Positions 37,581 to 45,865 of a DNA stretch of 64,000 nucleotides are shown here, piece after piece. The stretch's first letter is position 1, and every line of letters starts with the position of its first letter. Source of the DNA: DASVBE01 sp963770375 (GTDB taxonomy: Bacteria > Actinomycetota > Actinomycetes > Streptosporangiales > Streptosporangiaceae); the NCBI GenBank assembly GCA_963770375.1, contig CAVYPM010000015.1, positions 1 through 64,000 on the forward strand, given 5' to 3'. Under the pieces are notes generated by a model that ran no database searches, was not told the origin of the DNA, and saw only the letters and a list, made by a program, of their open reading frames with translations. Made by a program: the position numbers and the translations under genes.

Positions 37581-40500
37581 CTAGCCGCGGGCGCCGGTTG
37601 CGGCCATCCGGCGGAGCAGGATCCGGGAGGTCTCCGACGGGGCGGCGCCGGCCTCGCCTAGCGCGGCCGTCATCCGGGCGGCCGCGTCCCTGGCCGCCTG
37701 GTGGTCGCCGAGGTGCAGCTGGGTGGCCACGGCGAGCCGGTGCGCGCGCTCGTTGTAGGGGTCCTCGGCCAGCACGGTCTGCGCGCACCGCACCGATTCG
37801 GCGGCCAGCCCGTCGCTCAGCCGGACCTCGCCGAGCAGCAGCACCGCGTCGGTCAGCGCGGTCCTGACCCGGGTCACGGTCCCGGTCAGCTCCTCCAGAT
37901 CGGCCAGGTCCACGAGCGGCTCGCCGTGCCACAGCGCGGCGGCCGCGGCCAGCGCCGCGGCGTGCCCGGCCTGGTCGCCCGCGTCCCGGGCCCGGGCCGC
38001 CGCGGCGAGCTGCGCGTCCAGCTGCCAGAGGTCGACCTCCAGGCCGGAGACGGCGACCAGGCGGATCGCGGAGGAGTCGACCAGCAGCATCCGCGGGCTG
38101 GCCAGGACCTGGCGCAGGTAGGTCAGGGTGACCCGCAGGTTGCGGGACGCGGCCGCCTGGTCCAGGTCCGGCCACAGCAGCGCCATCGCGCGCTCCCGGC
38201 GCAGGTCCGGCTCGGCGGCCAGCAGCGCGAGCAGCTGCCGGACCCGGGCCCGGCGGGCCAGCGGGCTGTCCACCAGGCGTCCGCCGATGTACACCCGGGT
38301 CGGGCCGAGCACCTCCACCCGGACCCGGCTGACCGGCCCGTTGCCGCCGGACAGCAGTTCACCGGCCGCCCGCCGGCACAGCTCGCCGTCGCCGTGCTCG
38401 TGCAGCCAGCGCAGTTCGCCGGTCACGTTGCCGCCGACCCGGCGGCGGAGCAGTTCCACCGCGCGCAGGCCGGCGGACAGGCCATGCCCGTGCGCGCGCA
38501 CCGCGAGCTCGACCGAGAACGGCAGCGGCAGCATGGTCAGCAGCGCGTCGGTGTCGGCCAGCACGGCGGTGATCGCGTCCCCCGTGCTGGCCAGCACCGT
38601 GCTGGCCAGCCCCGTGCTGGCAGCCCCGTGCTGGCCGGGACCGCGGGCCCGGGGCCGGGGTCGCGGCCCGCGGCCTCGCGCGCGGCCAGGAACACCTGGG
38701 CCGCCGTATGCATGCGCCGGTGGCAGGGGCCGAGCGGGGCCTCGTCCCAGGCCGCGCGGATCGCGGGCGCGCAGATGTACACGGTGGCCAGCGCCCGGCG
38801 CAGCTGCACGTCGCAGCGCGGGTCGGTGACCGGGAACCGCTCCAGCTGGTCGGCCAGCTCCTGCCGGGCCCCTGCCTCGTCGTGCAGGGCGACCAGCCGG
38901 ACCGCGTCGGCGGCGGCCAGCATGGCCGTGTCCCGCGGGTCGGCCTTGTTGATCGCAATGTTCTTCAGCAGGCCGGCCAGCACGTGCAGCGCCCCGGCAT
39001 CGCCCACCGACGCGCGGACGTAGCAGGACAGCGCCGCGTAGTAGAACTTGTCGCGGGCGTTGGTCTCGGGCGCGATGCCGGGGGCCGTGCGCAGCTCCGT
39101 GAGCTCGGACGGGTCCCCGGCGGACCACCGGACGAACGGCGGGGTGGTGCGGACGTGCGCGTTGGCCGCCGTCCGCAGCACGGCGTCGGCGATTGGCACG
39201 GCCTCGTCCGCCCGGCCGGCCAGCACCAGCATGTACACGTGCAGCCGGGCGGCCGGCTCCCGGATCGGGTCACTGGCCAGCGTGCCCGGCGCGGGCAGCC
39301 GGCCCAGCGCCTCCAGCGCGCCGTCCAGGTCGCCGTTCAGCTCGGCCATCGTGGCCGTGACCAGCTCGCTGACCGCCCGCAGCACCGGGTCGTCCCGGGC
39401 CGTGGGCAGCTCGGCCACCCGCAGTGCGATCTGCAGGAACTCGGTGTACGCGCCGCGGGTGCTGGCCACCCGCCCGGCCAGGACCAGCGCGACGGCCTCC
39501 CCGGTCTCGTCGCCGGCCGCCCGGAACGCCGCGGTGGCCTGGGCCAGCAGCGGGTCGATGGCCGGGTCGCCGATCGACACGGCGTGCGCGATCGCGGCCC
39601 GGAGCAGCAGCAGCTCAGGGGCCTCGCGGTCGTCAGGGGCGGTGGCCGCGAGCAGGCCGCGGGCCCGGTGCACGGGCAGCGCGGCCAGCGAGTACCCGAC
39701 CAGCTCGCGGGCGGCCACCCGGACCAGGGCCGGGTCGCGGAGCCGGCTGGCGAGCGCCACCAGCCGCAGCGCGTCGCCCCGGGCCAGCAGGGTGTCCCTG
39801 ACCGCGGGCAGCAGTCCGGCGATCTGGGCGTACGGGTAGAGCCGCTCCAGCGACTCGGTCCACAGGTCGTGCGCCCGCACGGTGCCGCCGTCGGTCACGG
39901 TCAGCAGCGGGACCTTGGCGATGAGCGCGCCGGCGTCGACCGGCGTGCCGCACATCGCCGACAGCGTCCGCTCGTCGGCCCAGCCGGCCAGCGCCAAAGC
40001 TAGCAGTGCCCGCGCTTCTTCCGGTCCGAGGCCGCTGACCACCTCCTCCCACAGGAACTGGTGCGCCACGGTCCGCTGCGAGGTCAGCGCCAGCCGGACC
40101 AGCGCGGGCCAGCCGGCCAGCTCCCCGGACGGCACCGGCGCGCCGATCAGCCGGGCCATCTCGCGCTCCTCGGCCGCGGTGAAGGCCAGGTCCGGCTCGC
40201 TGATCTCGACGCAGCCGCCGGACGCCCGCAGCCGGGCCAGCGGGACGCCGGGCGGCACCCGCCCGCTGAGCACCACGTGCCCGTTGCTCGGCAGCCCGCG
40301 GACGATCTGCGCGAGCAGCCGCTCCGCCGCCGAGCCGGCGATCTGGTGCACGTCGTCGACGATCAGGCAGACGTCCAGCGGCGACAGCCAGCGCATCACC
40401 GCCAGCACGTCGGTGCCCTGCCCGGCGGACCCGGGCTGCTGCAGGCCGATCGCCCGGCAGCAGGCCGCGGCGAACTCCGCGGGCTCCTCGTCGTCCGGCT

Positions 40501-40750
40501 GGCAGGACACCCAGGCGTCGATACCGACCGCGCTGGCCAGGTTCTGCCGCACAGCCTGGGCCAGCAGCGTGGTCTTGCCGAACCCCGGGCCGGCCACCAG
40601 CGCAGTCACCGGCCGGTCGAACCGCCCGGCCAGCAGCGACGTCAGCCGGTCCCGCACCATCTCGCCGTTGAGCGCGGACGGCGGCCCGGGTGAGGAGCGG
40701 AGGCTGAGCAGCGGAACGGTGGCCCCGGGCTGGGTGCTGCTAAGGGCCAT
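37581..40750 (-). CDS. Large MalT/AfsR-like ATPase regulator with C-terminal BTAD domain, frameshifted
   Basis: The protein starts with an ATPase module (Walker A AGPGFGKTTLL near residue 53, Walker B VCLIVDDVHQ near 130), followed by a long TPR-like helical region (about 300-760), then a winged-helix/BTAD module (VEVLGPTRVYIGGRLVDSPLARRARVRQLLALLAAE, RAMALLWPDLDQAAASRNLRVTLTYLRQVL, DPYNERAHRLAVATQLHLGD). The DNA-binding part is at the C-terminus, the reverse of SARP proteins. The frame breaks in a 15-bp repeat array at 38611-38624, where one unit lacks a C. About 1056 residues are expected. The start ATG at 40750 has no strong ribosome binding site. Its targets are not evident. Confidence 0.8.
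38581..38639 (-). repeat. 15-bp repeat array with one 14-base unit causing the frame break
   Basis: Four units on the plus strand (consensus CCCGTGCTGGCCAGC) occupy 38581-38595, 38596-38610, 38611-38624 and 38625-38639. The third is 14 bases because one C of GGCCAGC is missing, which exactly accounts for the one-base frame break in the regulator gene. In the protein the array encodes a repeated ASTxL segment between the TPR-like and BTAD parts. Confidence 0.8.
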
Positions 40751-40869
40751 TGACCAATGCTACATAACTCTTTTGCGATCACTTGGCCGTAATTGGGGTC
40801 CGGACCAACCGTTTCCTGCCTGCGGGCCAGCGCGGCGGGTGCCGCCAGCGCGGTGGGCTGCCGCGGCCG

Positions 40870-41791
40870 CACGGTAGAGTTCTGCCGTGGTGTTCCTGGC
40901 GCGGGCAGCCGCGGCGGCGCGGGCCGCCCGGATCAGCGTGCTGCTGGCGGCCGTCCTGGCGGGCGCGGCCTGCACCGGGCCGCACTCGCCGCCACCGGCA
41001 CCCGCGCCCGCGCCGTCCGGATCACCGGGGCACACCCCGTCGCCGGGCCCCGCGAGCACGGCTTCCCGGCGGCAGGCACCCTGGGCGTCCAGGGAAGCTA
41101 CCTGGTGGGCCACCGGCAGATGCGGTTCACCGAGCCCTCGCACGCGGCCCGGCCGGCGCCCGCCTCGGCCCGCGGCGGCTGGTGACGCTGATCCGCTATC
41201 CGCTGACCCGCCCGGCGCGCGGGCACCCGGCCCGCGGCCCGTTGCCGCTGCTGGTCATCGCGCCCGGGTTCATGCAGTGCGCCGCGCCCTACGCGCCCCT
41301 GCTGCGGGCCTGGGCGAGCGCCGGGTACGTCGTGGCCGCGGTCAACTTCCCGCGGACGGACTGCCGCACCGGGACCGCGGCCTACGAGCCGGACGTGGTG
41401 AACCAGCCCGCCGACATGTCCTACGTGATCACCAGGCTGCTGGCGCTGAGCAGCCGGACCCGCGGGCTGCTGGCCGGCCTGCTCGACCCGCGCGAGGTGG
41501 CCGTGGCCGGGCACTCGGACGGCGGGGACACGGTGGCCGCGCTGGCGGCCAACGCGTGCTGCGCGGACCGCCGGCTGGCGGCGGCCGCGGTCATGTCCGG
41601 CGCCGAATGGCCGGCCATGTCCGCGCTGTACTTCACGCACCGGGCCCCGCCGATGCTGCTCGTCCAGCCCAGCGACGACGTGTTCAACCCGCCGTCGCTG
41701 AGCGCGCAGCTGAACCGGCCGACCCCGGCCGGGCGCGGTTCTACCTCGGCCTTCCCGGGGCCACGCACGAGGTCCCGGCCATGGGCTCGAA
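40870..41791 (+). repeat. Left arm of a large diverged inverted duplication
   Basis: This segment, holding the rightward hydrolase gene, is repeated in inverted orientation at 41792-42775 with the axis near 41791. Stretches such as 41277-41336 are identical to the opposite arm, while other parts differ by scattered substitutions and indels (for example four differences in about 20 bases near 41460). At the axis the arms face each other with a short palindromic core (TTCTACCT ... AGGTAGA). Confidence 0.85.
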
Positions 41792-41835
41792 CCAGGGACG
41801 GGGACCGGCGATGCGTGGCCCCGGGAAGGTAGAGG
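40887..41835 (+). CDS. Alpha/beta-hydrolase lipoprotein, frameshifted and C-terminally truncated
   Basis: GTG at 40887 opens a lipoprotein signal (ISVLLAAVLAGAACTG). In successive frames the text continues LGVQGSYLVGHRQMRFTEPS, then RRLVTLIRYPLTRPARG, LVIAPGFMQCAAPYAPLLRAWASAGYVVAAVNFPRTDC, and the nucleophile elbow VAVAGHSDGGDTVAALA (Ser in GHSDG), then HRAPPMLLVQPSDDVFNP. The frame changes twice before about 41175 and again near 41735, where the final segment (RFYLGLPGATHEVP, bearing the expected catalytic His) runs into the axis of the inverted duplication. The normal C-terminus is therefore missing. It may be a secreted hydrolase fold of the dienelactone/PET-hydrolase type. Confidence 0.6.
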
Positions 41836-42768
41836 TAGAAACGCGCCCGGGCGGGGTCGGCCCGGGACAGCCGCCGCTCAGCGGGCCGGTCGAGCGTCGT
41901 CGCCGCCCTGGACGGGCAGCATCGGCGGAGCCCGGTGCGTGAAGTACAGCGCGGACATCGCCGGCCATTCGGCCCCGGCCATGACCGGGCCGCCGCCAGC
42001 CTGCGGTCCGCGCAGCACGCGTGGCCGCGAGCGAGGCCACCGTGTCGGCCCCGTCCGAGTGCCCGGCCACGGCCACCTCGCGCGGGTCGAGCAGGCCGGC
42101 CAGCAGTCCGTGGGTCCTGCCGCTCAGCGCCAGCAGCCTGGTGATCACGTAGGACATGTCGGCGGGCTGGTTCACCACGTCCGGCTCGTAGGCCGCGGTC
42201 CCGGTGCGGCAGTCCGTCCGCGGGAAGTTGACCGCGGCCACGACGTACCCGGCGCTCGCCCAGGCCCGCAGCAGGGGCGCGTAGGGCGCGGCGCACTGCA
42301 TGAACCCGGCGCGAGCGCGCGGAGCCGCGGGCGGCCAGCCAGCGGGAGCGGGCCGCGGGCGGCGTGGCCGCGCGATCGGCGGGCGCGGATCGGCGCGTAC
42401 CAGCCGCCGCGGGCCGAGGCGGGCACCGGCCGGGCCGTCGTGCGGCGGCTCGGTGAGCACCAGCTGCCGGTGCCCCACCAGGTAGCTGCCCTGGACGCCC
42501 AGGGTGCCGGCCGCCGGGCGCTGCTCCTCGCTCCTCGGCGCTCCCGCGCGCCACGCCGGGAGAAGTGTCGCTCCCGACGCGGGGCCGGCGACGGGGTGGG
42601 TCGGCGCGCAGCAGGCGCCGGCGAGCCGGATGGCACGGGGGCGGGCGCTGATGACGGCGAGCTCGGCCCGGTGCAGGCGGCGCCCGCCAGGACGGCCGCC
42701 AGCAGCACGCCGATCCCGGCGGCCCGCGCCGCCGGGCCAGCGGCCCGGAACGCCGCCGGCGAACTCTA
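41750..42768 (-). pseudogene. Degenerate inverted copy of the alpha/beta-hydrolase gene
   Basis: The same protein text appears on the minus strand in broken frames: LLAAVLAGAACTGP, LVLTEPPHDGPAGARLGPRRLV, FMQCAAPYAPLLRAWASAGYVVAAVNFPRTDC, VAVAGHSDGADTVASLAA, and FYLYLPGATH-like remnants near the axis. The position of the GTG start in the other copy reads GGC here, so the start codon is lost. There is also an insertion of about 60 bases in the linker and several frame breaks. I regard it as a true pseudogene produced by inverted duplication. Confidence 0.7.
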
Positions 42769-42775
42769 GCTCTGC
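41792..42775 (-). repeat. Right arm of the inverted duplication
   Basis: This is the reverse-complement partner of 40870-41791. Homology runs from the axis to about 42775, where it matches the promoter-proximal text GTAGAGTTC of the other arm. Divergence between the arms is uneven, which argues against a simple amplification or assembly fold-back artefact. Confidence 0.8.
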
Positions 42776-43200
42776 AGCCGCTTCACGGGCCGCTGCAGAG
42801 GCGCTTTCCCTCCTCGCTCCCGGGCTGGCTCCGCCGGGTCGCCTGGCCAGCGCCGGGCAGTCGTCGGGCGGCCGGACGGCGCCGCCGCCACGGCTGATCG
42901 CCGTTCCTGGCCGGCTTCGCCCCTTCGGCGCTTCCTGGCCCGGCCGTTACGGCCTCGCCGTTTGGGGAGTGATTCGCCGGGCTAATACCGTAATTCTAAA
43001 TCGTGGCGAATCGTGAGATGTCGCTTAATCAGCAGGGAATGCTGGTCCTGAATTTTGGGTGCGGGTATTAAGCCGGGGCGGGCGGCTCTGGAATAAGTGC
43101 CGGGCCGCCATTGCGATCTGCGTACTGCGCGGCAGATCCGGCCGGTGCGGTCAAAATTCGGGGGAGCAGCGGCTGAGAAGCTTTAATGGGCGCGGGCGGC
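42776..43200. other. Intergenic region with short inverted repeats, no gene seen
   Basis: About 425 bases with no convincing coding frame on either strand. It holds a GC-rich imperfect palindrome (CTGCAGC ... GCTGCAG, near 42773-42799) and an inverted repeat GATTCGCC (42971-42978) / GGCGAATC (43005-43012) enclosing an AT-rich 26-base stretch. The AT-rich stretch (TAATACCGTAATTCTAAA) is unusual for this genome and may hold a promoter for the decayed gene at 43.2 kb. Confidence 0.4.
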
Positions 43201-43202
43201 TG

Positions 43203-43780
43203 ATGATGGCGGCGGCCGCGGTTACTGGCGGGCTTGGGTTCGCCGGGGGAGTGGCCGGGCGGCGCGGGCGGCGCTGCCCGGCGTGTGGGGGTTCGCTCTG
43301 GTGCAGGCCCCGTCCGGGGCGGCGGTCGCCGGGCACCGGGCGGAAAGTGTGCCGTCCCCGCCGCCAGCGGCCAGCGCGGGAAGCCCGGGGCAGGAAATTG
43401 TCAGGTTCCCCGGTATCGGCATCAAGGGCGGGGTCGTGCACGCGACCGCGGTGACCGATCAGTTCGCCTGGTGCCAGGCGCAGAAATGGGGGCCGTCGGG
43501 CAGCACGGAAACTGTCGTCGTGCGGTGCTATCTCAGGGCGGCGGGCCCGCGTTCGTGCCGTTCACGGTGACGTTCAGCGCGAGCAGCGGTGCGGTGGCGG
43601 CACGGCCTGCGGTACGCGTACGTGCACGACACGAACGCGGCCGTGGCGGCGTCGTATGACTCGGCGGGCGGCGTCAATACGGTGACGACGCTCGGCCCGG
43701 GCGAGTGGCTGGTGCGGCTGCCCGGCCCGGCGCCGCCGGGGATCAGCTTCAGTTCGCGCGGGCGCGGCGGTGGTCCGTGA
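43203..43780 (+). pseudogene. Decayed secreted protein of an actinomycete WGPSG-repeat family
   Basis: A hydrophobic signal-like start (MMAAAAVTGGLGFAGGVAG) is followed, in three different frames, by text that belongs together: GVVHATAVTDQFAWCQAQKWGPSG, then VVVRCYLR, then GPAFVPFTVTFSASSG, then RYAYVHDTNAAVAASYDSAGG and VNTVTTLGPGEWLVRLPG. This is the recurring unit of secreted beta-sandwich proteins seen in Streptomyces-like genomes (WGPSG, then VRCF/Y, then YV, then NTVT). At least three frame breaks and no full C-terminus make a functional product unlikely. The text VRDVNCYLPSGA just after may be the start of a further lost unit. Confidence 0.55.
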
Positions 43781-43873
43781 CGTGAACTGCTACCTGCCGT
43801 CCGGCGCGATGGACCCACCCAGTCACTGGTCAGTTACGACACGAATTCCTGACCCGGTTCCTGTGACTCCAGC

Positions 43874-43947
43874 TGTGGAAATCCTGTGGAGATCCGGCGT
43901 TAACTGGAGGATAACCAGAATTGAACTGTGGATAGGCCTGTGGGTTA
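43874..43947. promoter_or_regulatory. Cluster of four DnaA-box-like nonamers
   Basis: TGTGGAAAT (43874), TGTGGAGAT (43885), TGTGGATAG (43927) and TGTGGGTTA (43939) all share the TGTGG core of reverse-complemented DnaA boxes and lie in one orientation within 74 bases, together with AT-richer text (GTTAACTGGAGGATAACC, TTAAGAAATTC). No dnaA, dnaN or replication gene is nearby, so a chromosomal origin is unlikely; a DnaA-titrating or regulatory cluster is possible. Matches to a strict box are imperfect. Confidence 0.35.
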
Positions 43948-43978
43948 AGAAATTCTTACCAGAGCTGGCCGGAAAGTC

Positions 43979-44008
43979 TTGCCAGGCGCGCCGGCGCGAT
44001 GATAAAAA
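43979..44008 (+). promoter_or_regulatory. Candidate sigma70-type promoter for the structured RNA
   Basis: TTGCCA (43979-43984) and TAAAAA (44003-44008) are spaced by 18 bases, a good housekeeping-type arrangement. The A-rich stretch GATAAAAAATAAC is conspicuous in this very GC-rich genome. Transcription would begin near 44014 and run into the hairpin-rich segment and the terminator at 44191. Confidence 0.45.
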
Positions 44009-44013
44009 ATAAC

Positions 44014-44225
44014 AACCGTCTAGGGACACGGACCCCGGGAAACCGGCCTCAGGGGAAACTCTGAGATCGGGGAAACGGAGCCGGGAATACCGGGCAACCG
44101 GTTTTCCGGTAGTGCCGAGGACCTGGGTGGAAGGCCAATAGGCAGCGACGGCGCTGAGCAATCGGAGCCGCAGTTGCCTGGCGGCGGGGCGAGGTCTCTC
44201 CATCTCATACATGGAGAGGCCTCGT
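44014..44225 (+). ncRNA. Candidate structured non-coding RNA (about 210 nt)
   Basis: The segment between the promoter-like element and the terminator has no coding frame with family resemblance. It is packed with short stable hairpins: CCGG-GAAA-CCGG (44035-44046, a GNRA tetraloop), CTCAG...CTGAG (about 44048-44064), CCGG-GAATA-CCGG (about 44081-44093) and ACCGG-TTTT-CCGGT (44097-44110). A strong terminator follows at 44191-44223. It does not match the signatures I know for tmRNA, RNase P RNA, SRP RNA, or the cobalamin and c-di-AMP riboswitches. The gene after it runs in the opposite direction, so it would act in trans. Confidence 0.4.
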
Positions 44226-44235
44226 TCTTTCTTTC
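44191..44235 (+). terminator. Rho-independent terminator
   Basis: GAGGTCTCTCCAT (44191-44203) pairs with ATGGAGAGGCCTC (44211-44223), with one mismatch, around a seven-base loop, followed by the T-rich GTTCTTTCTTTCC. This is the most canonical intrinsic terminator in the window. It ends the candidate RNA on the plus strand; read the other way it lies about 145 bases beyond the histidine kinase stop. Confidence 0.7.
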
Positions 44236-44367
44236 CGCGCTTGTTCCGCGCCGGTGCCGGCGTGGGGCGGGAGGGCCGGCTCCGCCGGCCTGTCGGGGCC
44301 GGATCCTCCGGCCGTGGCCGGGGCGGCCGACGTCGTCGGGGCGGCCGGCGTGGCCGGGGCGGCGGGG

Positions 44368-45777
44368 TTACTTGCGGGCGGGGCCGCGGACCGGGAGGCG
44401 GACGCGCAGGGTCGTCTGGCCGGGGCGCGAATCGATGGCGATCGTGCCGCCGTGCCGTTCCACCACGATCCGCTGCGCGATGTCCAGGCCCAGGCCGGTG
44501 CCCTTGCCGACGTCCTTGGTGGTGAAGAACGGCTCGAACGCGCGGGCGGCGACCTTCGGCGGCATGCCGGGCCCGGAGTCGCTGACCTCGACCACGACGG
44601 AGTCGTCGCCGTCGGCCCTGGTGGCGAGGCGGAGCGTGCCGCGGCCGTCCATCGCGTCGACCGCGTTGTCGATGAGGTTGGTCCAGACCTGGTTGAGCTC
44701 ACCGGCGTGGGCCTGGATCCTGGGCAGGCCGGCGCCGTACTCGCGGATCACGGTGATCCCGTCGCGGAGCCGGTAGCCGAGCATGACCAGCGTGCTCTCC
44801 AGGCCCTCGGTCACGTCGATGTGCTGCACCGAGCCGCGGTCCATCTGCGAGTAGGACTTGATCGCCCCGACCAGCTCGGAGACCCGGCGGGTGGATTCCT
44901 TCACCTCGGCCAGCAGCGCGGTCGCCGAGAACATGCTCGCCACGCACTCAAGTCCAGGCTGCAGGGCCGGGCCGGGGAGTGCCGCGGCGGCGCGGTCGCA
45001 CCAGCCGGTGCCGGCCCCGGCGGCGGCCAGCGCCGGGGCGATCTCCCAGCCGCGGTCGACGCTGTGCTCGTCGAGCCAGTCGGAGAGCTCGTCCTCGCGG
45101 TCGGACAGAGCGAGCGGGTCCTGCTGGAGGACGGCGGCCTCGTTGCCCGCCTCGAGCTCCCGGCGCAGGGCGTCGAGCGCGGCGAGCTGGGCGGGGGAGA
45201 TGCCGCCGGTGGCCAGCTGGCTCAGCGCGGCGGTGAGCGTCTGGTACTCGGCGGCCAGCGAGTCGACGGCGCGGGCCGCGGCGGCCGCCGGGTTGTTGAT
45301 CTCGTGGGCCAGGCCGGCCGCCAGCGTGCCCAGGGTGACCAGGGCCTCGCGCTGGCGGGCGGTGGACTCGATCGAGCGGGCCGTCCGGTACAGGCCCTCG
45401 ATCAGGTGCCGGCCGAACGGGAACCAGGCGTTGATCCGGGTGCGCAGCTCGGTGGCGGGCAGCTGGAGCACCCGGCCGGTGACCGCCACCCGGCCGGTGG
45501 CCAGGTAGACGCCGTGCTCGTCCCAGGCCCGGAAGCCGCCGGCCCAGCGGCCGGGCACGTCCATCCGGCCGACGACGGTGTCCTCGCGGCCGATGTGCCT
45601 GATGAGATCGATGGCGCCGTCGAGCAGGACCCACCAGTAGTCCGCGTGCTCGCCCTCGCGGAACAGCTCGGTGCCGGGCTCGATCCGGATCTCGGCACCG
45701 CCCGCGATCAGGTCGGTGAGCTGATCGTCGGTCAGCCCGCCAAACACCTCGAGGACACGGAGCTCACCGGCATGCAT
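44368..45777 (-). CDS. Histidine kinase with N-terminal cyclic-nucleotide-binding-like domain
   Basis: This 469-residue cytoplasmic kinase begins with a cNMP-type beta-barrel (residues about 10-125; IRIEPGTELFREGEHADYWWVLLDGAIDLIR, GRWAGGFRAWDEHGVYLATGRV). A dimerisation H-box (LGTLAAGLAHEINNP, His158) and a complete HATPase domain follow: N-box WTNLIDNAVDAMDGRG, G1 VSDSGPGMPP, F-box FEPFFTTKDVGKGTGLGLDIAQR. No membrane segment is seen. The start ATG at 45777 is 87 bases from the divergent kup start, and no response regulator lies nearby. It may sense an intracellular nucleotide and influence potassium uptake. Confidence 0.88.
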   Translation of the reverse strand: MHAGELRVLEVFGGLTDDQLTDLIAGGAEIRIEPGTELFREGEHADYWWVLLDGAIDLIRHIGREDTVVGRMDVPGRWAGGFRAWDEHGVYLATGRVAVTGRVLQLPATELRTRINAWFPFGRHLIEGLYRTARSIESTARQREALVTLGTLAAGLAHEINNPAAAAARAVDSLAAEYQTLTAALSQLATGGISPAQLAALDALRRELEAGNEAAVLQQDPLALSDREDELSDWLDEHSVDRGWEIAPALAAAGAGTGWCDRAAAALPGPALQPGLECVASMFSATALLAEVKESTRRVSELVGAIKSYSQMDRGSVQHIDVTEGLESTLVMLGYRLRDGITVIREYGAGLPRIQAHAGELNQVWTNLIDNAVDAMDGRGTLRLATRADGDDSVVVEVSDSGPGMPPKVAARAFEPFFTTKDVGKGTGLGLDIAQRIVVERHGGTIAIDSRPGQTTLRVRLPVRGPARK

Positions 45778-45849
45778 CAGGTCACACTATAACGAACGCC
45801 GCTCTGACCTGCGCAGACTGGGTTCGCGGCGGCGTGGGCGGCGCGGGCC

Positions 45850-45865
45850 GGGATACTGGGGCGCG
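45850..45865 (+). promoter_or_regulatory. Possible leaderless promoter of kup
   Basis: GATACT (45852-45857) resembles a -10 box and is placed so that transcription would start at or next to the kup GTG at 45865. No ribosome binding site precedes that GTG, in keeping with leaderless mRNAs common in actinomycetes. A matching -35 box is not obvious. Confidence 0.35.

Noticed and set aside
38581..38639. Phase variation by repeat slippage in the BTAD regulator
   Set aside because: Full 15-base unit changes would keep the frame; the break is a one-base loss within a unit, and many other genes have similar one-base errors, so sequencing error is the better explanation.
40870..42775. Assembly fold-back artefact as the source of the inverted duplication
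   Set aside because: The arms differ by scattered substitutions, an insertion and loss of a start codon, which an artefact would not produce; coverage data would still be desirable.
43874..43947. Chromosomal replication origin
   Set aside because: No dnaA, dnaN, parB or rpmH nearby and only four imperfect boxes, far fewer than actinomycete origins contain.
43823..44212. A 129-codon minus-strand frame over the candidate RNA
   Set aside because: No ribosome binding site, no family resemblance, and it overlaps the hairpin-rich segment and DnaA-like boxes.
44014..44225. Identification of the structured segment as tmRNA, RNase P RNA, SRP RNA, or a cobalamin or c-di-AMP riboswitch
   Set aside because: The conserved sequence signatures of those families are absent and the next gene runs in the other direction.
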